The notes under the pieces were generated by a model that was given only the letters and a program-made list of their open reading frames with translations, had not been told where the DNA came from and ran no database searches. From JBFLXN01 sp040755715 [NCBI: Candidatus Edwardsbacteria bacterium] (GTDB taxonomy: Bacteria; Edwardsbacteria; AC1; JBFLXN01), in contig JBFLXN010000022.1 of assembly GCA_040755715.1 (NCBI GenBank), positions 1 through 24,079 on the forward strand: 24,079 nt of DNA. The letters run 5' to 3'. Below are positions 7,570-14,428 of the stretch, piece after piece. Made by a program: the position numbers and the translations under genes. How positions within the stretch are numbered: the stretch's first letter is position 1; every line of letters begins with the position of its first letter.

Positions 7570-7591
7570 ATTTTCCAATGGCGCAGCGAGA

Positions 7592-7633
7592 TTACTTCTT
7601 CTTCTTCGCTGCCTTTTTCTTTGCCTTGGGCAT
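7592..7633 (-). CDS. Lys/Ala-rich micro-ORF (13 residues)
   Basis: The minus strand from 7633 reads ATG, 12 codons and TAA, encoding MPKAKKKAAKKKK. AGAAGGAGGGAAAAA upstream is a strong, correctly spaced ribosome site. A consensus promoter (7667-7696) lies just upstream and would give a leader of roughly 25 nt. The MPxAKK opening, Lys/Ala composition and strong ribosome site are shared with the second micro-ORF at 7415-7365, so the pair looks like a duplicated unit. The Lys codons mix AAG and AAA rather than forming one homopolymer. Function unknown. Confidence 0.6.
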   Translation of the reverse strand: MPKAKKKAAKKKK

Positions 7634-7666
7634 TTTTCCCTCCTTCTGTTGTGGTGATTTATAGAT

Positions 7667-7696
7667 AATATACTATATATTGTGTTTTTTTGTCAA
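7667..7696 (-). promoter_or_regulatory. Sigma-70 promoter for the Lys/Ala micro-ORFs
   Basis: On the minus strand, a perfect TTGACA (7696-7691), 18 bp, then TATATT (7672-7667). Transcription would start near 7660, just before the ribosome site of the 13-residue ORF. Confidence 0.65.
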
Positions 7697-7745
7697 GAGT
7701 TTTTTTCACTTTTTTAAAAAATTTTTGGGTAGCAGGAAAAGACAA

Positions 7746-7781
7746 AGCCCAAAACCCCTTATTTTATGCGGGTCTTGGGCT
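7746..7781 (-). terminator. Probable terminator of the xerC-hslVU-response regulator operon
   Basis: On the minus strand, AGCCCAAGACCC pairs with GGGTTTTGGGCT (12 bp including one G-U) around a 12-nt loop, followed by TTGTCTTTT. It lies downstream of the response-regulator gene and upstream of the micro-ORF promoter. Confidence 0.55.
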
Positions 7782-7826
7782 AAAACACTATATATTGTAT
7801 GGTGAATTTTTTTTATACAATTTTTG

Positions 7827-7880
7827 GGGGAAATTGCTTTTAAAATTGCAATTTTTTGCAAATTTTCAAATTTCCCCCCA
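7827..7880. repeat. AT-rich inverted repeat
   Basis: GGGGGAAATT near 7827 is mirrored by AATTTCCCCC ending near 7878, with further internal symmetry around TTTTAAAATTGCAATTTT. The open frames across 7690-7897 are by-products of this low-complexity block. No gene is supported here. Confidence 0.55.
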
Positions 7881-7960
7881 ATAAACCACAAAGACACGAA
7901 TGGAGCGTGGTAATTTAATTATTAAGCAACATTGTCGCATTGATTATTCTGTAATCATTT

Positions 7961-8608
7961 TTAAGGTTCTGTTTTTCGTTCAATAATGAATTCTCCTTCT
8001 TGCCAAGTCAATAGTATTGAAAGTGCTTCCTGTCCCTTCTTGAATCCGTATTCAGCATCAACAATGGTGGCGTTCTTAAACCAGATTTTACCAAATTCCT
8101 GTCCTTTAGTTAAAGTGAGAGTCCCTTCCCATTTGCCGACATAAAAAAAGTCAAGCAGACTAAAAATGGAAACCTTGGAAAGGTCTCCAGAAAAAGTTTC
8201 GCTCTTTTGGCTAAAGAGGGCTTGAGCTTGTTCGGCCTCTTTCAGTCGGAGATTCACCGCTTTCAATAATTCCTGGCGATTACAGGGTTTTGTGATATAC
8301 TTTTCTGCTCCCAGGATATAGCCTTGCACTTTGCTCTGGAAACTTGTTTTGGCTGTTAGAAAAATAAATGGAATAGCTCTTGTTTTGGGATGATTCTTTA
8401 AGGTTTGACAGAGTTGATAACCATCCATCTGAGGCATCATTACATCGGCAATAATTAAATCGGGGATTTTTTCATCAATCAAGGCTAATGCCTCTCGTCC
8501 GTTGTAAGCCTTCATTATTTCATAGCCCGCTTTCTTCAATTCAAATTCCAGAATTTGCACGATATGTGGCTCATCATCCACAAGGAGAATGGTCTTGTTA
8601 CCTTTCAT
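7961..8608 (-). CDS. Response regulator, REC plus DUF4388 (PATAN)-like domain
   Basis: A 215-residue two-domain regulator. REC domain at residues 5-120: acidic pair D11-D12, phospho-acceptor D55 in LIIADVMMP, T85 and K107 in the YITKP motif. A short helix leads to a C-terminal PATAN/DUF4388-like domain (about 143-209, LLDFFYVGKWEGTLTLT to WQEGEFIIE), a fold linked to protein-protein signalling rather than DNA binding. The ATG at 8608 has GGAG 5 nt upstream. The frame continues to a GTG at 8698 overlapping the hslU stop as GTGA, but that 30-residue extension is repeat-like and precedes the REC fold, so it is rejected. No partner kinase is nearby. Confidence 0.88.
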   Translation of the reverse strand: MKGNKTILLVDDEPHIVQILEFELKKAGYEIMKAYNGREALALIDEKIPDLIIADVMMPQMDGYQLCQTLKNHPKTRAIPFIFLTAKTSFQSKVQGYILGAEKYITKPCNRQELLKAVNLRLKEAEQAQALFSQKSETFSGDLSKVSIFSLLDFFYVGKWEGTLTLTKGQEFGKIWFKNATIVDAEYGFKKGQEALSILLTWQEGEFIIERKTEP

Positions 8609-8694
8609 ATTTGCTCCAATCTTCTGCCATCCGCCATCTGCTTTCCGCCTTCCGCATCTCTTTTGAGCTGGTAGCGATTGGCGGTGAGCGGGTT

Positions 8695-10056
8695 TCACAG
8701 AATATATCTGCTTAGGTCTTCGTCTTCTACAATTTCGCTTAATTTCTCTCTTACTTCTTTAGCCGTAAGGTGCAATTCTTTATCTTTCATCACTGGAGCG
8801 TTAAAGAGAATGTCTTCTAAGAGAGTGGTCATCACTGTGTGAAGTCGTCTGGCACCAATATTTTCTGTGCGCTCGTTCACTAAAGCCGCAAAATTGGCAA
8901 TTTCTTCAACTGCTTCCTGGTTGAAGGAGATTTCTACTCCTTCTGTTCTTAAGAGAGCGATATATTGTTTGATGAGGGCATTCTCTGGCTCAGTGAGAAT
9001 TCGGCTGAAGTCTTCCTTAGTCAAACTATCAAATTCTACTCTAATAGGAAATCGTCCCTGTAATTCCGGGATGAGGTCAGAAGGTTTGGAGGAATGAAAG
9101 GCTCCAGCGGCGATAAAAAGGATGTGGTCAGTCTTGACCATCCCATATTTGGTCATTACATTTGAACCTTCAACAATGGGCAAGAGGTCGCGCTGAACTC
9201 CTTCTCGGGAGACATCCGGTCCAACCCCACCTTTTTCTCCGGAAATTTTGTCAATTTCATCCAAAAAGACTATGCCAGAATTTTCTACTCTTCTAATGGC
9301 TTCAGAGACCACCGCATCCATATCAATCAATTTTTGTGCCTCTTCTTGCAGGACAATTTGTCTGCCTTCCGCTACGGAGACTTTTCGCCTCTTTGTTCTC
9401 TTAGGAAACATTGGGCCAAACATTTCGGGCAAGTTAAGGTCTAATTCCTCAATTCCTGCAGGCGTATAAACTTCCACCATCGGGAAAACTCGGCTGGAGA
9501 CTTCTAATTCTACAAACCGCTCTTCAAGTTTTCCATCTCTCAATTGTTCGCGCAATTTTTCTCTGGTTCTTTTCCACTTCTCTTCGGCTTCGGGGTCTTT
9601 AGAGTTTTTCTTCCTCAGAGACGGGGGCAAAGGTAAGAGTAAGTAAAGTAATCTCTCTTCTACTCCCTGTTTGGCTTTATCCTGCACTTCGGCTGTCTTT
9701 TCAGCTTTCACCATATTGACTGAAAGTTCTGTCAGGTCTCTAACCATTGATTCTACATCCCGGCCGACATAACCGACTTCTGTAAATTTTGAGGCTTCTA
9801 CCTTAATAAATGGGGCCTGGGCTAATCTGGCTAAGCGGCGGGCGACCTCTGTTTTTCCCACTCCTGTCGGTCCAATCATAATAATATTATTGGGCATAAT
9901 CTCTTCGCGCAGTTCTTCGGGAACTTGCTGTCTACGCCATCTGTTTCTTAAGGCAATCGCCACCGCTTTCTTGGCTTTATCCTGACCGATAATGTAGCGG
10001 TCTAAGGCTTGAACAATTTCTTTGGGAGTCAGAATTTTTTCTTTGTTATTGACCAT
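8695..10056 (-). CDS. hslU: ATP-dependent protease ATPase subunit HslU
   Basis: HslU, the AAA+ unfoldase hexamer that feeds the HslV peptidase. The 453 residues contain Walker A GPTGVGKT (62-69), the pore-loop GYVG (95-98), the family-specific I-domain (about 110-240) and Walker B VFLDE (263-267). The C-terminus is DLSRYIL, the extension that docks in HslV and activates it. It follows hslV with a lipoprotein gene between. The ATG at 10056 has no Shine-Dalgarno. The upstream 30 bp are ATATCAAAAATC-type repeat, which may have displaced it. Confidence 0.95.
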   Translation of the reverse strand: MVNNKEKILTPKEIVQALDRYIIGQDKAKKAVAIALRNRWRRQQVPEELREEIMPNNIIMIGPTGVGKTEVARRLARLAQAPFIKVEASKFTEVGYVGRDVESMVRDLTELSVNMVKAEKTAEVQDKAKQGVEERLLYLLLPLPPSLRKKNSKDPEAEEKWKRTREKLREQLRDGKLEERFVELEVSSRVFPMVEVYTPAGIEELDLNLPEMFGPMFPKRTKRRKVSVAEGRQIVLQEEAQKLIDMDAVVSEAIRRVENSGIVFLDEIDKISGEKGGVGPDVSREGVQRDLLPIVEGSNVMTKYGMVKTDHILFIAAGAFHSSKPSDLIPELQGRFPIRVEFDSLTKEDFSRILTEPENALIKQYIALLRTEGVEISFNQEAVEEIANFAALVNERTENIGARRLHTVMTTLLEDILFNAPVMKDKELHLTAKEVREKLSEIVEDEDLSRYIL

Positions 10057-10083
10057 GTTTTTGATATTTGATTTTTGATATTT

Positions 10084-10119
10084 TCCGCCAAAATAATCGG
10101 CGGATTCGCCCTTGGCGGA
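10084..10119. repeat. GATC-core palindromic element, copy 2
   Basis: TCCGCCAAAATAATC then GGCGGATTCGCC then CTTGGCGGA. The ends TCCGCCA and TGGCGGA are inverted copies. The right half matches the elements at 5281, 20131 and 20511. It lies in the spacer just downstream of the lipoprotein gene. Confidence 0.65.
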
Positions 10120-10127
10120 GATTTTTT

Positions 10128-10448
10128 CTAAAGACTTGGATACCTTTTACTTTTCACTTCGCCAGTGGTAGAGTCATAGTTATACTCATCAGGATAATTA
10201 AGATTTAATTTCAACTCTGAGAGAGATGGAGGATACCTCCCTTCATGCTCATTCCGATAGAACTCCAATCCACGTCGGATGTTAGCTAGGTCCACTACCA
10301 CTTTTGCTTGCTGGGGTACCCGCAATACTTTCAGCCCATAATCTTCTACAATTTTTTGCTCTTCTTTAATCTCCTTCTTCATCTTAGAACAAGTTGGGAG
10401 AAAGGAACAAAGTATTCCTAAAATGAGAAGCAAACCGATTTCTTTCAT
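10128..10448 (-). CDS. Small lipoprotein with pseudopilin-like C-terminus
   Basis: A 106-residue protein with a lipoprotein signal: a hydrophobic stretch [16 protein letters not shown], lipobox ending at Cys 20. After a charged linker comes [20 protein letters not shown] and [16 protein letters not shown], which resembles the C-terminal region of GspG-type major pseudopilins. It lacks the prepilin peptidase site, so it is not a pilin but a lipid-anchored relative or mimic. It sits 6 bp after the hslV stop and between hslV and hslU, an unusual guest in this operon. Function unknown. Confidence 0.7.
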   Translation of the reverse strand: MKEIGLLLILGILCSFLPTCSKMKKEIKEEQKIVEDYGLKVLRVPQQAKVVVDLANIRRGLEFYRNEHEGRYPPSLSELKLNLNYPDEYNYDSTTGEVKSKRYPSL

Positions 10449-10454
10449 CTTCTT

Positions 10455-10982
10455 CTATATTTCTTCAATGACTATCTCGGTGTTAGTATAAATACAAATA
10501 CTGGCGGCGATTTGAATTGCTTCCTGAACAATTTCTTTAGCGGAAAGGTTAGTATATTTCAGAAGGGCTCTGGCCCCTGCTAAAGCAAACGGACCACCGC
10601 TACCAATCGCCACGATACCATCTTCTGGTTCAACCACATCGCCACTACCAGAGATGATAAAGGAATGTTCCTTATCAAGTACGGCCAAAAGAGCCTCCAA
10701 TCGCCGCAAGATGCGGTCTGAGCGCCAGTCCTTGGCTAACTCCACTACCGCTCTGGAAAGATTTCCCTGAAACTGGTCAAGTTTCTCTTCAAATCTTTCA
10801 AAGAGAGTAAGGGCATCGGCTGTAGAGCCAGCAAAACCTACTAGGACTTTGTCCCCATGCATGCGGCGAATTTTTTTAGCTGAATGCTTTACCACCACTT
10901 CTCCAAAAGTTACCTGTCCATCACTGCCCAGAGCCACTTTGCCTTTATGCCTCAAACCAAGAATAGTAGTGGAGTGTATCAT
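10455..10982 (-). CDS. hslV: ATP-dependent protease peptidase subunit HslV
   Basis: HslV, the proteasome-beta-like Thr peptidase of HslUV. From the ATG at 10982 the protein is 175 residues, the normal length, and starts [19 protein letters not shown]. The TTI segment carries the catalytic N-terminal Thr exposed after processing. SDGQVTFG and the [11 protein letters not shown] motif follow as expected. AGAGGT lies just upstream of this ATG. An 18-residue in-frame extension from 11036 is rejected because HslV must begin next to the catalytic Thr and the extension lies in repeat-like sequence. It follows xerC in the same operon. Confidence 0.95.
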   Translation of the reverse strand: MIHSTTILGLRHKGKVALGSDGQVTFGEVVVKHSAKKIRRMHGDKVLVGFAGSTADALTLFERFEEKLDQFQGNLSRAVVELAKDWRSDRILRRLEALLAVLDKEHSFIISGSGDVVEPEDGIVAIGSGGPFALAGARALLKYTNLSAKEIVQEAIQIAASICIYTNTEIVIEEI

Positions 10983-11049
10983 CTTTACCTCTCTTTCACC
11001 GGCCACAGATAATTCTATGACAAAATCTGTGCTCATCTGTATATGTTAT

Positions 11050-11955
11050 TCAAGCTCTCGGATGGGCTTGACGATATATCTTTTTTAACCTCTCTTTAGT
11101 CACATGGGTATAAATTTGAGTGGTAGAAAGACTAGCGTGCCCTAAGAGTTCCTGCACCGCTTTAAGGTCTGCCCCTCGCTCCAAGAGATGAGTAGCAAAG
11201 GTATGGCGCAGGGTATGGGGACTTTTCCGTGACAAGTCAGCAATTTGAGTGATATACGAATGCACCAGTCGTTGCAAACTCCGGGTAGTCAATCGCCCCC
11301 CCCGAAAATTCAAAAAGACTGCTTCCGCATTCCGCATTCCGCATTCCGCATTCCGCATTTTAAGATAATTTTTAAGAGCTTCTTCTGCCTTCCTTCCTAA
11401 AGGAACGATTCTCTCTTTATTCCTTTTTCCTCTCACTTTCAATAATCCGGCTGAGAAATCAATATCCGCTAAATCCAAGCCAACCAGTTCACTTGCTCGC
11501 AAGCCGCATCCGTAAAGTATTTCTAAGATAGCCCGGTCACGAGTAGTTAAAACCTGCCCGCCGTATTTGTAACGGGATGCTTCTTTTCTGAGTGGAGTTT
11601 CCATGAGAGTCTCCGCCTGAGGGAAATCTAAGAAGGATGGTAGTCTCTTTTCCAATTTGGGGCTAGGCAATGTCTGACAGGGGTTATTTTTGATAATTTC
11701 TTCCTTGACTAAAAACTTAAAAAAACTTCTAAGAACCGAAAGTTTTCTTGCCAGACTCCGATTCTTTTCTCCCATTCGTTTTAACAGACCCAAATAGGTG
11801 CGCACCTCGGCTTTGGTGGTTTTTTCTAATTTCACATTATTTTCTTTGAGAAATTCTGAGAACTGGTTTAAGTCCTGAGAATAGGCTCTTACGGTGTGCT
11901 TGGAGAAATTCTTCTCTAAAATCAAGTGCTTCAGGAAAGATTCAATAATTTGCAT
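11050..11955 (-). CDS. xerC: Tyrosine recombinase XerC
   Basis: A 301-residue tyrosine recombinase of the XerC/XerD family, resolving chromosome dimers at dif. The N-terminal SAM-like core-binding domain (about 1-85) is followed by the catalytic domain with Arg153 (GLRASE), Lys177, His237 and Arg240 (PHTLRH), His263 (LGHAS) and the Tyr272 nucleophile (IYTHV). Residues about 190-201 (MRNAECGMRNAE) come from a 7-nt tandem repeat inserted in a loop. The gene begins the xerC-hslV-hslU operon, the same order as codV-clpQ-clpY in Bacillus. I prefer the ATG at 11955 over the GTG at 11973, because the promoter would start transcription almost exactly at this ATG. Confidence 0.92.
   Translation of the reverse strand: MQIIESFLKHLILEKNFSKHTVRAYSQDLNQFSEFLKENNVKLEKTTKAEVRTYLGLLKRMGEKNRSLARKLSVLRSFFKFLVKEEIIKNNPCQTLPSPKLEKRLPSFLDFPQAETLMETPLRKEASRYKYGGQVLTTRDRAILEILYGCGLRASELVGLDLADIDFSAGLLKVRGKRNKERIVPLGRKAEEALKNYLKMRNAECGMRNAEAVFLNFRGGRLTTRSLQRLVHSYITQIADLSRKSPHTLRHTFATHLLERGADLKAVQELLGHASLSTTQIYTHVTKERLKKIYRQAHPRA
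11323..11357. repeat. Five perfect copies of a 7-nt repeat inside xerC
   Basis: TTCCGCA is repeated five times without error (on the coding strand TGCGGAA). Three units equal seven codons, giving the repeating peptide MRNAECG. It sits in a loop before the FLNFRGGRL strand of the catalytic domain. Gain or loss of one unit would shift the frame. Confidence 0.9.
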
Positions 11956-11963
11956 TGCTAATA

Positions 11964-11993
11964 AATATATCACAAAAGAAAATTGTTTTGCAA
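11964..11993 (-). promoter_or_regulatory. Promoter of the xerC operon, probably leaderless
   Basis: Minus strand TTGCAA (11993-11988), 18 bp, TATATT (11969-11964). The predicted start of transcription falls within a base or two of the xerC ATG at 11955, and there is no Shine-Dalgarno. Confidence 0.45.
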
Positions 11994-12017
11994 GTCTTTT
12001 TTAGCATTAAAAATTGG

Positions 12018-12047
12018 TTGACAAAATGGTTTCTTTTAAGGTAAAAT
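12018..12047 (+). promoter_or_regulatory. Sigma-70 promoter of the DUF2207-like gene
   Basis: TTGACA (12018-12023), 18 bp, TAAAAT (12042-12047), about 27 bp before the ATG at 12074. It overlaps the apparent N-terminal extension of the frame, which rules out the start at 12014. Confidence 0.65.
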
Positions 12048-12073
12048 GTAATCAACAGAAAGGAGCAGGCGCG

Positions 12074-13729
12074 ATGAGTAAAAGAAAGAAAATTCTAACC
12101 ATAAAACTACTTCTAACCTTTCTCTTGGGGTTCACTTGTTTGGTGACTTCGGCAGGCGGAGATTATTCATTTTCCGTAGACCAAAACATTTCTCACCTCT
12201 ACCTCAACCCTGACGGTTCAATCAATCTCTATTATGAGTTAACCTTTACTTGTGCTCAGAATGGACAAACCATTGATATTGTGGATATCGGTATGCCCAA
12301 TGGAGACTACGATTTGAATACCGCTCAGGCAGAGATGGATGGAGAAAAAATTTCTGATATACGGGTCTCTGAATATGTCAAGCCTTATGGAGTAGAAACG
12401 CATTTAGGTTCTCGCTCTATTAGACCGGGGACTCGGGGAACCCTGAATTTTTCCATCCGAGTACGGAATATGGTCTGGGAAGATGACCGGGACAAAAATT
12501 ATGCCAGTCTGGAGTTTTCACCTACCTGGTATGGTTCGCAATTCACTTATGGCTCTACCCATCTGGAAGTCTATTTTCATTTGCCAGAAGGTGTTTTACC
12601 AGAAGAGCCTCGTTATCATAAAATTCCTTTTTCCGAGGCTTATTACGATTCTTCAGAGCACCGTCTGATTTACAAGTGGGTTAACTATAATGCCAGTCCG
12701 AGTCGGCAATATCTTTTTGGTGCTTCATTTCCTAAAAAATATGTCTCGGCCGTAATTTCAAAACCAAAAGTTTCAATCTCAACTTTTCTCGGCGCATTAT
12801 TCTTGAAAATAATTCAGCTGATAATGGGTAGTTGTCCTTGTTTCTTTATCTTTATTATGGCCAGTGTGGCTATTGGGAGTGTCGTCCAACAACAGCGCCG
12901 TAAGATGAAGTATTTGCCTCCCTCTATAGGCATAGAAGGTGTTGGCCTCAAGAGAGGACTGACGGCGGTAGAAGCCGCTTTACTCTTGGAACTTCCTTTG
13001 AATAAAGTTTTGACTATGATTCTCTTCGGGCTCATCAAAAAGGGTGCGGTGAAGGTGAAAAGGAGTGAACCACTTTCATTACAAATTTTAGAGAAGCCAC
13101 CAAACTTATATGATTACGAAAAGGGATTTCTGGAAGCTATTGCCCCAGAAGATGGAAAAGTGAGTGAGGGAAAGTTAAGGGAAGTGATGATTGATTTAAT
13201 TCGCTCAGTCAATAATAAAATGAAGGGTTTTTCTCGAAAAGAAACTGTTGTTTATTATAAACAAATTGTCGGCCAGGCCTGGGAACAGGTAAAGACTGCT
13301 CAGACACCTGAGCTCAAATCTCAGAGTCTGAATGAACAATTTGATTGGCTGATGATGGATAAAAATTATGAAGATAGGATGAACGAAATTTTTGGCAGTG
13401 GTCTGATTTACCTCCCGGGCTGGTGGGGAAGGTATGACCATACTTATGCTGGGCCAACTCCCTCTCCTCTGCCTTCAGGAGAAGGTAAGGGTCTGCCGGA
13501 GATTTCTATGCCGCAACTACCCGGCACAAATTTTGCCAATTCCATTGTGACCGGCGTAGAGAATTTTTCCAATAGTTTAGTCTCTAAATTGGATTCTTTC
13601 ACTGGCAAGGTGACGGCCGTAACGAATCCGCCGCCAGTCTATTCTGGGGGAGGAGGTGGAGGGGGAGGTTGCGCCTGTGCTTGTGCCTGTGCTGGTTGTG
13701 CCTGCGCCTGCGCGGGAGGAGGGAGGTAA
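12074..13729 (+). CDS. DUF2207-like membrane protein with a Gly-rich and Cys-Ala repeat tail
   Basis: A 551-residue membrane protein. Residues 1-28 form a signal peptide. An extracytoplasmic beta-rich domain follows to about 225 and matches the DUF2207 pattern. One strong membrane segment (about 238-271, containing CPCFFIFIMASVAIGSVV) precedes a probably cytoplasmic part. That part holds a winged-helix-like stretch (LTAVEAALLLELPLNKVLTM, about 296-315) and a long helical region. The end is PVYS, eight Gly, then CACACACAGCACACAGGGR with seven Cys at 533-546. Synonymous codon variation in the tail argues against simple slippage. Residues 461-473 (PTPSPLPSGEGKG) derive from a palindromic repeat. 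The ATG at 12074 has an AAAGGAG site. Role unknown. Confidence 0.8.
   Translation: MSKRKKILTIKLLLTFLLGFTCLVTSAGGDYSFSVDQNISHLYLNPDGSINLYYELTFTCAQNGQTIDIVDIGMPNGDYDLNTAQAEMDGEKISDIRVSEYVKPYGVETHLGSRSIRPGTRGTLNFSIRVRNMVWEDDRDKNYASLEFSPTWYGSQFTYGSTHLEVYFHLPEGVLPEEPRYHKIPFSEAYYDSSEHRLIYKWVNYNASPSRQYLFGASFPKKYVSAVISKPKVSISTFLGALFLKIIQLIMGSCPCFFIFIMASVAIGSVVQQQRRKMKYLPPSIGIEGVGLKRGLTAVEAALLLELPLNKVLTMILFGLIKKGAVKVKRSEPLSLQILEKPPNLYDYEKGFLEAIAPEDGKVSEGKLREVMIDLIRSVNNKMKGFSRKETVVYYKQIVGQAWEQVKTAQTPELKSQSLNEQFDWLMMDKNYEDRMNEIFGSGLIYLPGWWGRYDHTYAGPTPSPLPSGEGKGLPEISMPQLPGTNFANSIVTGVENFSNSLVSKLDSFTGKVTAVTNPPPVYSGGGGGGGGCACACACAGCACACAGGGR
13454..13492 (+). repeat. Palindromic repeat encoding PSPLPSGEG inside the DUF2207-like gene
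   Basis: CTCCCTCTCCTCTGCCTTCA then GGAGAAGGTAAGGG forms an imperfect hairpin read in frame as PTPSPLPSGEGKG. It resembles the CCCTCTCC/GGAGAGGG hairpin at 23773-23822 after dnaA. Confidence 0.6.
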
Positions 13730-13730
13730 A

Positions 13731-13798
13731 ATGGCAAAACTACCAGAAATCGGCAAAATATCCACCGAGGTCTTTAATGATTTAATCTTTCCCCATCC
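13731..13798 (+). pseudogene. 5' remnant of an AIR synthase/HypE-like gene
   Basis: Directly after the DUF2207 stop, GGGAGGTAAA provides a ribosome site for the ATG at 13731. The frame encodes [20 protein letters not shown] followed by PH, which resembles the N-terminus of PurM/HypE-like AIR synthase-related proteins (GKI-P/S-E-V-F-x-x-x-I-F-P-x-L-G). Homology stops after PH, exactly where the cysK start begins. The frame runs only to a stop at 13832, out of phase inside cysK. It looks like the surviving head of a gene whose body has been deleted. The family call rests on about 22 residues and is tentative. Confidence 0.45.
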
Positions 13799-14428
13799 AT
13801 GTCAAAATTTGCTAATGATATCACAGAACTAATCGGCAACACCCCATTGGTGAGGCTAAACAAAATCACCAAAGGGCTAAACGCCGAAATTATTGGTAAA
13901 CTTGAATTCTTTAATCCTCTCTCCAGTGTTAAAGACCGGATTGGACTTGCCATGATAAAAGAGGCTGAAGAGCGCGGATTAATCAATAAAGATTCAATAA
14001 TCATTGAGCCCACCTCAGGAAACAGCGGGATTGCTCTTGCCTCTGTTTGTGCAGTTAAAGGTTATCGGCTAATTCTTACTATGCCAGAATATATGAGTCT
14101 TGAAAGGCGCAAGTTATTGAAGGCCCTCGGGGCTGAATTGGTTTTGACTCCAAAAGAAGAGGGGATGTCTGGAGCGATAAAAAAAGCCGAGGAATTAGCA
14201 AAAGAGATGCCTCATTCTTTCATCCCTCAACAATTTAAGAATCCGGCAAACCCTAAGATTCATCGGGAAACAACAGCCATTGAACTCTGGCGTGATACAG
14301 AGGGGAAGATTGATATTCTGGTGGCGGGTGTGGGAACTGGTGGCACAATTATGGGTGTGAGTGAAGTAATCAAATCAAAGAAGCCCAGCTTTAAGGTAAT
14401 AAAGGATAGGCCGAAGATTCTTTATTGA
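13799..14428 (+). CDS. cysK: Cysteine synthase (O-acetylserine sulfhydrylase), C-terminally truncated
   Basis: A PLP-dependent cysteine synthase making cysteine from O-acetylserine and sulfide. The N-terminal two thirds are well conserved: [10 protein letters not shown], the PLP lysine in SSVKDRIG (about residues 41-48), the substrate loop [12 protein letters not shown], and the phosphate-binding VGTGGTIMG. Homology ends at FKVI (about residue 200). Ten unrelated residues and a stop follow, so about 95-100 residues of the normal 300 are absent. The lost part includes the C-terminal end of the PLP fold. There is no Shine-Dalgarno at its ATG. Downstream sequence continues as serine acetyltransferase in another frame, so this is probably a broken gene. 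Confidence 0.82.
   Translation: MSKFANDITELIGNTPLVRLNKITKGLNAEIIGKLEFFNPLSSVKDRIGLAMIKEAEERGLINKDSIIIEPTSGNSGIALASVCAVKGYRLILTMPEYMSLERRKLLKALGAELVLTPKEEGMSGAIKKAEELAKEMPHSFIPQQFKNPANPKIHRETTAIELWRDTEGKIDILVAGVGTGGTIMGVSEVIKSKKPSFKVIKDRPKILY

Noticed and set aside
7690-7897. Overlapping open frames on both strands in the AT-rich block
   Set aside because: Low complexity, no ribosome site, and they coincide with inverted repeats and a terminator.
8609-8698. 30-residue extension of the response regulator from GTG at 8698
   Set aside because: It does overlap the hslU stop as GTGA, but it is low-complexity repeat sequence and GGAG precedes the ATG at 8608 that begins the REC fold.
10983-11036. 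N-terminal extension of HslV
   Set aside because: The catalytic Thr must lie near the N-terminus, and AGAGGT precedes the internal ATG at 10982.
11323-11357. Short CRISPR array
   Set aside because: The 7-nt units are directly tandem without spacers, and no cas genes are present. The other repeats are inverted pairs, not spaced direct repeats.
12014-12073. 20-residue extension of the DUF2207-like protein
   Set aside because: It contains the -35 and -10 boxes, and the signal peptide and ribosome site belong to the ATG at 12074.
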